DNA from: Whitmania pigra
Taxonomy: Eukaryota; Annelida; Clitellata; Hirudinida; Haemopidae
Direction of reading: 5' to 3'
NCBI GenBank assembly: GCA_021613335.1
Contig: JAJTWR010000182.1
Span: forward strand, 2,159,501-2,223,500
DNA: 64,000 nt
Program-made: the position numbers and the translations under genes
The notes under the pieces: generated by a model
Seen by the model: the letters and a program-made list of their open reading frames with translations, nothing else
Databases searched by the model: none
Told to the model about the DNA's origin: nothing
Shown here: positions 53,790 through 64,000 of the stretch, piece by piece
How positions within the stretch are numbered: position 1 is the first letter of the stretch
Layout: every line of letters begins with the position of its first letter

Positions 53790-56700
53790 CTACCTACAAC
53801 TGGAAAGAGGCACAATTCTAAACATGCCACATTAATCAAGTCGATATATCTGATAAATTATATAAGCGAATGTTTCAGTGCTCATGACACTCACTGTAAT
53901 TCTGATGTTTCTTACTAAATATTCTGTCCAAATTTTAGAAACTGCAACAACGCACAAGACCCCGTTGGAACGAATGAGGCATATACACCGTCAGACAGTG
54001 ACAACACAAGACAATAAACATAAAGAGTGTCAAAATGATTCCTAAAAATAGAATTTGTTCTAATTTTTAGTTTTAGCTTGATAAAATAGGCGAAAATTTA
54101 ATCGCAGGGTCCATTTCGTCATTACATGTCATGATTTTACAAATCAAATCATGCCTGAATGGCAGTAATCTTTAATTGCTTAGTATTATAATTAGACAGA
54201 AATAACGGAGGCTTCAGCGCACATAATCTAATGCTGAAAGCATAATCTTCCAACTCCAAGCAAAGTTATGCTACGCGAATACCCATCGAACATATTGGAC
54301 ACGCTTATCAGTTCCTTAGAACGGCAATTCGAAACGATAGATACGTATCTCTACTCTATCCTGGCGAAATCTTCTTGCACTGTCCTTCCACCCAAAAGTT
54401 TCAACATTTAATTATGTTTTCACGATGGCCCATCTGGACAACTATGGTCACAAAACACAACGCAACCCAGCAATTACATCGCAATGTTTACCCTCGGATA
54501 GACCTCTCACTAATGGCCATAAGCCATTTAAGCTATTTTAAACACACTCAAAGCTCAGCAAATGAGTCTCAACCAGATTTAATTCACTCCATAAATGTTT
54601 TATTTGTATAAATGCAAAAACACAAATCGTTAAAATCGTGTTCACAAAACCCCGCTGAGCGTGGTATACACTGCGCAGCAGACAAAGCACCAGCGTAACT
54701 CAAAATCAAGATCAGCCCGTCACAGAATCAGACATGACACTCTGTGCTAGATGTACGAAACCCAAACAATAGTTGCAAACTCACACACATATACAGCATT
54801 TCGAAATAGTGCAAACGCAGTGAAAATATTTATTATCGTGCAAACAATGCAATACTCTATATAACAGATACATGCTGTGCTTGCATCATTCAGAAGGTAA
54901 AAAAAATTAGTAATAGTAATAATAATAATAATAATTAATAACAGGATTGCAAATAACAATAAATTATTTAATCATTACCTAAAACCACTAGTAGAAAAAT
55001 TGAAAACAAGCCACAACTGCTTCTCTGACAGATGTATGGTGGGCATATAAGATCAGAGAATTAATATCCCAATTATTAAAATGGGACTTAAATTAATAAA
55101 TTAATGTTATCCGTGTGAGTTTCAAACTCACAAATTTAGAAAATATTTGGAACTGGTAAAATGGTTAAATGAATGAAGGCCCATCAAAAAGTCCATCCAA
55201 AGATCTGCAACATTCTTCAATCGGCTTGTGATGCACGAAAACGTAATGGATGAGCAAATTGCAGCTACAAATTGCCAGTACTAAATTTTGAAATTCAATT
55301 AAGAATTTCTACAGTCGAGCATTGAAGACAAGTGAAGAGTTTAGGTCACAATCGATTCACCAAAACCATCATCACCACAGACATACTTTTATCACATTCA
55401 GCCATCTGGACAGACTTCATTCCGTGTCACTTGCATGTTACGGACGCTGCGTCGGAAAAAATATCTTATCGTGTAATTTGCCGCTGGAGCACCAACAACA
55501 AAAGCAATAGTAATAAAAAAAAATAACATTATTAATAAAACAAGATAATAATGGCAACAATAATAACGGCATAATTATTCACGGGCATCACATTCTCCAA
55601 TCACAAATCAGACCCAAACCGACTGGAGAATAATAACCTTACAGCTGCTAAAAATAACTTTTAGCTCAGGACATCTTAAAGCTTTCAACACCGATTCAAG
55701 TTTATCCAAACATCCTCAGCAGGCTGTGCACTACAGCTGGGGAGTTAATGAGATTCGAGTGAGGATACTTGCTATTCACGAACTCATTGCATATTCATGA
55801 ACTCTACTGGTAAACACCATAATGTTAAGGCTAATCAATAATTTATAATTCGGGCAGGATTTACATACCATGCATTCTCGCGAAAACGTATCTGCTGTTG
55901 CAAAATATACACAGGAAAACCGCACGTTGACATCGACGAAACGACCCGAGAGTGGAACGCAAACCGAAACCGAGAAGGATAATTTTAGAAATCACGGCGA
56001 GCTGTCGAAAATAAGCGATCCATGTCTCAATCCTACATCTCGCATCCCTCCTTTGTCATGATCTTTGTGGATCTCAAAAAAATAAAAAAAAAACATAACC
56101 ACATAAGAAAGATTGTGAGGATGAAGCTTACGTATTACCGTCCTCTCTCTATACAAAGTCTTGTATAAGTTCATTAGAAATTAGTGTAAATAAATATAAA
56201 CTAGAAAAAAAACACTATCGAAAAACTCAATGACAAACACAGAGGAGAAGAAAAAGACGTGCAAACAGCAAAAAAATTAAAAAAAAAAAAAAATAGACAA
56301 TAAAAATAAAGGATTCAGTATTTGAAGCAAAACTAACGAAAATCTAATCGATTGGACGCTGGACCACCTTAAGTAGACTCCATGAATGTCGATTCACTGT
56401 GAAAGAACTTTATTTGGCAGAGGACGAGGTTTTGGGGGATGGGTTGGTCAGACAGGGCCTTGGTTGATGGGTTAGACGAGATTTTGGGGTATTGGTCAGA
56501 CGGGGTCTTGGAGAATGGGTTGGTCAGACAGGGTCGTCGGAAGCCAGACAAGGGTTACGGGTTACAATGTCGGGGACGAGATAATACTTCGGGCGACGGA
56601 GTTCACTGTCAGCAGGCAAACTCTTTCATCGGGACAATGATTTTTTCTAAAAGAACAAATGAATGAATAAATGGATGAACGAATGTTTTCTAGGAAAATT

Positions 56701-57111
56701 CTCCGATGGCCACTTAAGATTAACAGAAGGGGTTAGAATTATTTCATGTTTCTTTTTAAAATGTATTAAAAGCAGCTCTTTCATATGCATGGTACAGTTA
56801 GCTATACAGTTAGTTATACTTGGTGTGCAGTTTTGAATTAATTACCATCAATAACTTAACTAATAACCCAACCAATTATTAACGAATGCAAATTGATGAG
56901 CCAGCTCAAACAATGATTTTGTTTCTTTCTCTAAAATTTTACCTCTCCCAGCAGTTGTTACAATTTTAAAAGTACTGTAAACTGTAATAAGTAACAAAGT
57001 AACAGTATTGCATTAGTAACTTAAATTAAAGATAGCAAATGCAAAATGTTTTGCATCAATTCAGAGGAAGAATTGTCAAAGAGAACACAGGATTATGAAC
57101 AGATCAAAATC
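53790..57111. other. Intergenic region between RAB30 5' end and PTPN 3' end
   Basis: About 3.3 kb upstream of RAB30 and downstream of the phosphatase gene. It must include the RAB30 promoter and possibly non-coding 5' exons, but I cannot place them. It contains an A-rich tract (56260-56300) and a G-rich local repeat (56430-56560). The ORFs are short and unconvincing. Confidence 0.45.
56430..56560 (+). repeat. G-rich local repeat
   Basis: The word TTGGTCAGAC(A/G)GGG(T/C)CTTGG and relatives of GATGGGTTGGTCAGAC recur about four times within 130 bases in imperfect units of roughly 30-45 bases. This is a degenerate minisatellite. Confidence 0.6.
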
Positions 57112-60100
57112 CTAACCATCGTAAACCTTTATCACAGCCTCGCAGACAAACTTGTACTGGCTCTGTTAAAGAAAAATAATATGTTTTAATCATAAACATT
57201 GATAACTGCTGCTGCAAGCTTTTAATTAGTCATACAAAAGTAAATAGAAATACAAAATAATATGTAGCCATGCAAGGTAATGAAAACAAATAAAAAGCAA
57301 TATAATAACATATATTAACTAAAACAAGTACAATGGTAATGATAACAATCATCATGACCGATGATAACAATGGTGAAGATACTAATGACACCAATGATAC
57401 ATGAGACAGAGATACAAAGTAAGGGTGATGATACTAGTGATACCAGCAATGATACATAAGATGAAGATACAAATTAAAAGTGATGATACTAATGATACCA
57501 GCAATGATACATAAGATGAAGATACAAATTAAAGGTGATGATACCAATGATACCAGCAATGATACATAAGATGAAGATACAAATTAAAGGTGATGATACT
57601 AATGATACCAGCAATGATACATAAGATGAAGATACAAAGTAAAGGTGATGATACTAATGATACCGGCAATGATACATAAGATGAAGATACAAATTAAAGG
57701 TGATGATACTAATGATACCAGCAATGATACATAAGATGAAGATACAAATTAAATGTGATGATACTAATGATACCAGCAATGATACATAAGATGAAGATAC
57801 AAATTAAAGGTGATGATACTAACGATACCAGCAATGATACATAAGATGAAGATACAAATTAAAGGTGATGATACTAATGATGCCAGCAATGATACATAAG
57901 ATGAAAATACAAAGTGCACCCACTGAAGTCTGAATGAGCATGGCCCTCTGGTCCCTCATCTGCTTGACGATCTCGAGCATGTGCACGGGTTGGTCGGCCT
58001 CTATGGTGCAGATCGCCGTCTCCATGGCGATGAGCACCCCCGTCCTGCCTATCCCCGCACTGCAGTGGACGACCATGGGCTCGGTAGACCCCTTCTTGGT
58101 CTGTCGGACGAGCTGGATGAAGTCGAGGAAGTCGGTGCAGTCGTCGGGGACACCGTGGTCGGGCCAGGCCACATACTGCACCTGGTGGACATGGTGCTCT
58201 TGCTGCTCGAGGGGGGCAAGAATCATTTAATTATGAAATGGCTGATGAAACTGAGGTCATTGTGTTGTTGATTGGTGGGCCATAAAATGATGGTAAGCTC
58301 ATTCACGAGAGCATTATTTACCACGGTAAGGTTATGAATTAAAAAATAAACAATTACTTCAACATCATCACCATCAAACTCTAGTTGAGCCTCTACTCAA
58401 CAAGAACTACAATAACACATTAATAACAAACAATCACATCGACATCAACATTAACAACAACGACAAAAGTAGCAACAACAACAAAAACAAAAACAAAAAC
58501 AAAAACAAAAACAAAAACAAACGGAGCCTACCATCTCAGGACCCACGGTGAGCACCAAGTACCGGCAGACAAAGGACGAACAGGGACTGCTCTCAGACAG
58601 GCAGGTCAACGAAAAGTCAAGGTCCTTGAAGGTCATCGTGGTTCCCAGGTCTGGCCAGTATTTATGACACTTGACGTGACCTCTCTCTTCCAGTACCGTG
58701 AGCATGACAACCAGGGTACATCCCTGCTCGTACACCATGGTCCAGAAGTCTGACGTGGTACCGGGCAAAGGGCCCTGCGTGGCTATGTAGTGGTTCGTCA
58801 GATTAGTGCCAGGGATTTTCATCTGCGTTGGGAAAAACTTACGGCATTGAAACTCGACGACGTTTTGAAGGAATAATGATCCGATTGCGACTCGTTGGAA
58901 TTGGCAGAACAATCATATTGTCATATGACTGATATGGGGTCACATGACTAGCATGATCACCGTCATCACCACTACCACCAACATCAGCACCATCATAGTC
59001 ACCACTACTATCATCACAACCACCACTACCACCACAATCATCACCATTTCTAACATACTAACATTGACAAAAGTTGCGTTGATGTAGTCATGAGAAGTGG
59101 ACAGCAATTTAACCCTGGTCAGATCATCTGGAAGACATTCAAAAGTTATTTTTGAACAAGAGTTCTCAAATAAATATTTAAAGTAATAAATAATAAAAAT
59201 AATAAAAAAATAATAAAAGTTAAGTAAAAAATAAGTATTTAAAGTCTTGATTAAACCCAGTGTTGTGCAGTATCGAATTACATGTAATTCGTTACTGTAA
59301 TTAATTACAATTTTTGGTACTTTTTACTTGTAACAGTTACAAAAAAATTTTTTTACTCTTACTTGTAACAATTTACTATTTTCAGTCATACTTTTAATTA
59401 GTTACCTTTTTTGCACAAAACGTTACAAAGTAACATAAATAAAATTTTAAATTAGTTTATTTTATTTTAAAATTTTATTAAAATTCTAGGCTGTTATTCT
59501 TTGGTTCGTTCGAAAACCTTCCTCTTTCCGATCATTCGTTCTTTTTGTTATTGTCGACGGTCGTTTTTGTTAAATCGAAGATTGTGGGTTAGTCATAGTT
59601 TTTTGCGATGTTTTTTTAGTATACAATATTATATATATATATATATTAATATAAAATTTAATATATCGTAGTATGGATTCCCTTGAAGCCAGTTTGAGTG
59701 TCGTTAGCGAGGATAAGAACAACGTTGAAGATAGTCCGTGGCCGTACTTAAACAAAATGTTCCAATTTCAAACAAAGGAAGGAAAATCATACAAGTATGC
59801 ATGCCTACTCTGCCAGCCGAAAAAAACTATATGTTCAGCATATGAAGGTTCTTCATCTAACTTGAAGAAGCACGTGGAACGCGTGCATCCAACAGAAGTT
59901 AAGGAATATGAATCGTTAACAAAAATTGCACGTAAGAGAAAGGCAGACAATGACCATGACAGTGAACCAAAGAGGAAATGTCTTCAAACAACAGTTCCCC
60001 AGGCATTTGGCAATGCAAATCTCGTGACACAGGCAGCAGTTGATGATAGTGTTTTGAACCTTGTCGTTGGAGGCCTGCTTCCTTTACGTTTTGTCGAATT

Positions 60101-63100
60101 GCCAGAGTTTGTTGGCTTTGTATCAGTACTTCAACAAAATAGACAAACTATTACACGACATGCTTTGAGGCAAAATATTGATATTAAAGCAAAGCAATCA
60201 AAGGAAAAGTTGGTTGGTTTGCTGAAAGAGCAAACCTTTGTTGCTACTACGGCTGACTGTTGGTCTGCGTATGGGAAATCCTACATGGGTGTCACTGTAC
60301 ATTGGATCGACCAGACCGATTTGCACAGATGGTCAGCCTGTTTAGCACTCAGAAGAATGAGGGGGTCACATACGCATGGAGCCATTGCGGCCATCTTGGA
60401 CGAAATCCACACACAGTATGGCATTAGTTGGAAGATTGTGCGAGCAACGACAGATAATGGGGCAAACTTCATTAAAGCCTTTTCTGTGTTTGCTCAGAGT
60501 AATCTCGAAAGTGACGATGATGATGATGACGATGATGACAATAATGATACATATGCTGACTTTGCTATTGATGTTAATGAAGCGCTTAACTCCTCAGATT
60601 TTCCTGATTACAGCCTTCCACGTCATCTGCGTTGTGCTTGTCACACAATTAATTTAATATCTACCCAGGATGCCGATAATGCAGAACGTGATGCTATATA
60701 TAAGAAAATATCAAGATCTGCTTTTGGAAAATGCCAGGCTCTCTGGAATAAATATGGCAGGTCTTCACTTGCTGTTGATAATGTAATAGACACCTTTAAA
60801 CTTGGATTGAAGAGGCCTAACTCAAGTCGGTGGAATTCGGTGTATTTTGCTGTGGAACGATTGTTACGGTTGGTTGATGAGAAGGGAGAAGATGCCTTGT
60901 CTGTTGTATGTACTAAACTGGGGGTGTCACTCCCCACATCAGCAGAGCTGGCATTCCTTAATGAATATGTGGTTGTCATGAAGCCAGTCGTCCAGGCATT
61001 GAATATATTACAGTCGGAGAAAAACATGTCCATGGGATATCTGTTGCCAACGATTTGCAAGCTTCGTGAGAAACTGGGAGCCAAAATGGTGTCTGCAACG
61101 TCATGCAAACCGCTTATTAATGCACTGTTGGATGGCATTGACCGAAGATTCCAGAACTTATATAACGACATGGATATCACAGCTGCCGCCATCATCCATC
61201 CAAAGTTCAAAATATATTGGACAGACAACAGCTCATTGATCGACAGTGGAATTCAGGTTTGTTATATCTTACATATTATGCAGCTTAAAAGAGGCAAGTT
61301 AATGTCATACATCTTCTAAATCAAATTAATCAATTTCAGCACTTAGAAAATCTGTTGGCCGCATCTTCTAATGCAGCAGTGGTGGATGAGCTGAAAGCTC
61401 ACACTGATATTCTGATGCAGTACCTCCAAGACCGATCAGATGACATGAAGGTTATTATTGGAAGCGAGACTCTGAAGAAATTATATATCCAATTGAACAC
61501 TCCTCTGCCAGCTAGTGCCACTGTTGAACGTTTATTCAGCTGTGCGGGTACGGCAATGAACAGCCGAAGGACAAGAATGAGTGACAAACTATTGGAGAAT
61601 TTAGTCATGTTAAAAATAAACAAAAACTTGTAATATATAATAAAAACTTGGTGTTTTTATGCATTAGTTCAAATTTTATTACTGTTAGTGCTAGCAGTTA
61701 ATACAGACAATTGTTATAACAATAACAGAGACAATTCCTTTTAAATACGGAATGGTGTATGATCACATGGCAGTATCAAAGTTACTTGTAATTTTTACTT
61801 AAAAGTAACTTTTGGATGCTGTAACGTTTTACTTTTAATTGAGTAACTTTTTGAGACAATACTCTTACTCATACTTAAGTAGCTTTTTGAGCTATTACTT
61901 ATACTTGTAACTAGTTACCGAAATGAGGTAACTTTTACAACACTGATTAAACCTGTATTTATTCCAGAAGAAACAAGAAAGTATAAATAAGACTTTAGAT
62001 TTATACCAAAACATAAATAACTTAGAACAGGTTACAAAACTTCGAGATGATAATAATAAGCAATAGTAAAAGTAATAATAATAATAATAATGATGATGAT
62101 GATGATGTTGATGATACTAATAGCCAATTTATATGGTGTAATGATATAGTTTTATTAAATATATCCATATATTTGGGAACAACATTTCTGTGTTTAAAAA
62201 ATGTATATACGTAAAAATTCATATTACGGATGACGTCACACGCACGACACATATTGAGTCAACAATGACAAGATCGATATCAAGACTTTCACTCACATGG
62301 ACTGATGTCCCTGTATCTGTTCCTTGCTAGGTTTGAAGGCATCTGTGACACGCTCATCGACATCTCTGCCCTCTTGCGATAGAGTTGCTATGACGACAAA
62401 AGGCAAAAGTGTCACAAAATGGCATTTAAATTGAGGATGATGCATTTGTCGCTTAAAATTAAAAAATTGCATAATAGTAAACATTTTTTATTTTGATCAA
62501 TAATGCTTAATATTATTAATAAATATTATCATTAATAACTACTATTATTAATAAGGAAGTAACAAATTCCTTCGTATTTTACATCTTATTATTATTCCTT
62601 GGGAGAGTTAGTATGTATGGCAACTTAAATGCTCATCTAGCCACTGGGTCATCATACCCTAAGATCATCTAGCCACTGGCCATAGCACCTTAAGGCCCAA
62701 AAAGGCCATCGTACCCTAATGTGCTTCAAGGCCATACCCTCTAAGCACACTCGACATACTTCGAATTGAAGGATTCCTGCCTTGCTCTCGATAGATTCTT
62801 TGAGCTGCGTGATGGAGGCGGCCAGTTTGTCCTCTCCGGGGTTGAGGAGTGCAACGATGTGGTGGGTGTCAGGGATGTACTGGAAGTCGGGTTCGCCAGG
62901 ACTCAGGTCAGAATTGGAGTAAACTGGAATTATTGATAGGGTTTGGAGTGAACTGGAATTACTGATAGGGTTTGGAGTGAACTGGAATTATTGATAGGGT
63001 TTGGAGTGAACTGGAATTTAAAATGACATTGTTTGGAAGGTTTGAACAATCTAGTGCTGACCCAACAACACTGTTGAGATGATGCTAATCTTGTTAACTC

Positions 63101-64000
63101 ATTATTAGCTGGGTGATCACCTATTTAACTTCATCACCACAATTTGGCTATAAAAAGCCTCCCAAAAACCCCCCAGAATCAATGCAAGGACTCACCCATG
63201 GGCCTGACAACAAGCACCAGTTCACCGGAGTGTATCTCTCTCGAAGCCCTGATGAACTGGACGACCTGTGAAGTCAGACTCAGATGAACTCATTAAGCAA
63301 CAATCTCAACAATGATGATGATGACAACAATGACAACGATTTATGTTTGAGTATACATAAGCAGACCCCATTGATCCTTGATAGGATTGTGGGCCAACCA
63401 TTTATGTATATAGCTTCCTTGTGGCAATGCAAGTTTGGATGCCAACATGGCCCACCAAGGCTGCCATTTTATGCCACAGGTAAGCAACCATCATCATCAA
63501 TCATTCCTCAATCAACCTGGGCATGGGTGTGCTGACTGACATCTCTGCCGTTGATGAAGAGCACGTGATCTCCCTCGCAGAGCTTCGGAATGCACTGATC
63601 CGCAGAGGAGTCTGGTGCCACCCTGCTCACTATGATTGGCTGCATCTGATCAGCTCCGCCCTGTCATGCAGTTGGAGATTGTAATTCATTGTTCTCATTG
63701 GTCAGACTAAATTGGGCCATGTTAATATTTATTATACTTATTTGGTGGCAATTTTGATTTTGACTCGCTCTGGCTTTAGTAAGTCAAGTTTGTTTGATTC
63801 ATATTTGGCATTATTTAAAATATCTATCCTTTGCATATCATTCCCTTGCATATGTATCCTTAGCATATCATTCCCGAGCATATTATTTATCTTTTCATGT
63901 TTATCAATTGCCTAATTTATGCTGATATCGATAAACCGTCCGAACAAACTTTCATCTCGCCAACCTTTACGTTGAATCCGAATCGACCCTGTGCGTCTGG
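57112..64000 (-). CDS. PTPN4: PDZ-containing protein tyrosine phosphatase, PTPN4/PTPN3-like (3' part)
   Basis: Eight exons of the 3' half join in frame: 63965-64000 (continues beyond the window), 63517-63660, 63196-63265, 62760-62923, 62297-62387, 59063-59127, 58532-58822, 57924-58205, then the last exon 57112-57162. The PDZ domain reads [42 protein letters not shown] and [16 protein letters not shown]. The linker [14 protein letters not shown] and the phosphatase entry [14 protein letters not shown] follow. The catalytic domain has [26 protein letters not shown], the WPDHGVPDD loop and the signature [11 protein letters not shown] (Cys nucleophile, Arg), ending [16 protein letters not shown]. 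The order is that of PTPN3/PTPN4; the FERM part would lie to the right. The family acts at the cortex in signalling. Its introns host a hAT transposon and two minisatellites. Confidence 0.95.
57427..57914 (+). repeat. 55-bp minisatellite abutting a PTPN donor site
   Basis: About nine copies of a 55-base unit (GATGATACTAATGATACCAG, then CAATGATACATAAGATGAAG and ATACAAATTAAAGGT), with start points 55 bases apart (57482, 57537, 57592 and so on). The units are highly similar, differing by single bases. The array ends about 10 bases from the exon at 57924, on the donor side of the minus-strand intron. Confidence 0.95.
58478..58520 (+). repeat. (AAAAAC)n microsatellite next to PTPN exon
   Basis: About seven AAAAAC units directly downstream (on the minus strand) of the exon at 58532, leaving only the donor GTAGGC and a few bases between. 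Confidence 0.9.
58955..59055 (+). repeat. ACC/ATC triplet-rich tract
   Basis: Imperfect run of CAC-CAT-CAT-CAC-CAC triplets within the PTPN intron, just beside the exon at 59063. Confidence 0.7.
59250..59257 (+). repeat. Left target-site duplication of the hAT element
   Basis: ATTAAACC, identical to 61946-61953 on the other side of the element. Confidence 0.95.
59258..61945 (+). mobile_element. Intact hAT-superfamily DNA transposon
   Basis: A 2688-bp element with terminal inverted repeats starting CAGTGTTGT at 59258 and ending ACAACACTG at 61945. It is flanked by a perfect 8-bp target duplication ATTAAACC (59250-59257 and 61946-61953), the hAT signature. Both ends are rich in GTAACTTTT/AAAAGTTAC-type words, likely transposase binding sites. 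It carries one transposase gene in two exons. It sits in a PTPN intron, antisense to the host gene. The perfect duplication and open transposase argue for recent insertion. Confidence 0.95.
59673..61633 (+). CDS. hAT transposase with BED zinc finger
   Basis: Two exons, 59673-61256 and 61340-61633, separated by a short GT-AG intron (CAG|GTTTGT to TTTCAG|CAC), give 625 residues. The N-terminal BED finger (about 28-72) has [10 protein letters not shown] and [10 protein letters not shown] (C-x2-C, H-x4-H). The RNase-H-like core shows [19 protein letters not shown] with the first catalytic Asp, [14 protein letters not shown] with the second, [10 protein letters not shown], and [18 protein letters not shown]. 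An Asp-rich run lies in the insertion region near residue 285. The C-terminus is the hAT dimerisation domain, [20 protein letters not shown] followed by [19 protein letters not shown]. No stops or frameshifts interrupt it, so it could be active. The product cuts and rejoins the element ends in the nucleus. Confidence 0.95.
61946..61953 (+). repeat. Right target-site duplication of the hAT element
   Basis: ATTAAACC, identical to 59250-59257. Eight bases is the length made by hAT transposases. Confidence 0.95.
62060..62115 (+). repeat. ATA/ATG triplet microsatellite
   Basis: Run of AATAATAAT followed by GATGATGATGATGATG, in the PTPN intron 3' of the transposon. Confidence 0.85.
62920..63020 (+). 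repeat. 29-bp tandem repeat that multiplies a splice acceptor
   Basis: Unit ACTGGAATTATTGATAGGG plus TTTGGAGTGA repeated at 29-base spacing (CTGGAATT at 62924, 62953, 62982 and 63011). On the minus strand each unit reads AATTCCAG|TT(T/C)ACTCCAA, so each carries a copy of the acceptor and first bases of the PTPN exon that begins at 62923. Confidence 0.9.

Noticed and set aside
57427..57914. Possible CRISPR-like array of 55-bp units
   Set aside because: The repeats are contiguous with no unique spacers and lie in a eukaryotic intron; it is a minisatellite.
57934..58271. Plus-strand ORFs of 96-98 codons
   Set aside because: They are antisense shadows of the phosphatase catalytic exon, which shows the WPD and HCxxxxxR motifs on the minus strand.
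60641..61228. 195-codon minus-strand ORF
   Set aside because: Antisense shadow of the hAT transposase core.

Overview
The window is animal nuclear DNA. It is AT-rich, with spliced genes on both strands, mostly short introns and many ATT/TAA microsatellites. The gene set (Polycomb CBX, CDK12/13, RAB30, NDC1, a PTPN3/4-type phosphatase, PGAP4) points to an intron-rich invertebrate bilaterian. An annelid- or mollusc-like genome would fit, but the phylum cannot be settled from sequence alone. Exons were placed by hand from reading frame, splice signals and remembered family motifs. No alignment was run.

Layout. 1-3170: retroelement debris (Ty3/gypsy gag and integrase remnants, a CR1-like LINE reverse-transcriptase fragment). 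4039-5815 (+): short Polycomb chromobox gene. 6681-7856 (-): PGAP4, single exon. 8825-11215 (+): Gfo/Idh/MocA dehydrogenase resembling inositol 2-dehydrogenase. 11525-13473 (-): ribosome-biogenesis factor RRS1. 16360-22260 (+): CDK12/13 kinase, 12 coding exons. 22347-24646 (-): unrecognised coiled-coil gene, head to head with RPP38 (24686-26582, +). 27296-31353 (+): RNA polymerase I subunit RPA49 (POLR1E). 31973-34240 (+): endonuclease V. 34665-37679 (-) and 45258-48331 (+): an inverted pair of leucine-rich-repeat paralogues flanking the nucleoporin gene NDC1 (38767-43797, +), with a third fragment at 44107-44390. 49620-50237 (-): an intronless protein with the two-repeat layout of TATA-binding protein. 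51926-53789 (-): RAB30. 57112-64000 (-): 3' half of a PDZ-PTP phosphatase like PTPN4/PTPN3, continuing past the right edge.

Mobile DNA. One intron of the phosphatase gene holds an apparently intact hAT transposon (59258-61945) with an 8-bp target duplication and a two-exon transposase of 625 codons.

Several neighbours serve RNA or ribosome production (RRS1, RPP38, POLR1E) or transcription and chromatin (CDK12, CBX, the TBP-like gene). I see no operon-like coupling; they look like independent housekeeping genes. The most unusual points are the divergent TBP-like gene with tandem copies of its 3' end, repeated GC-type splice donors, a minisatellite that multiplies a splice acceptor, and the intact hAT element.
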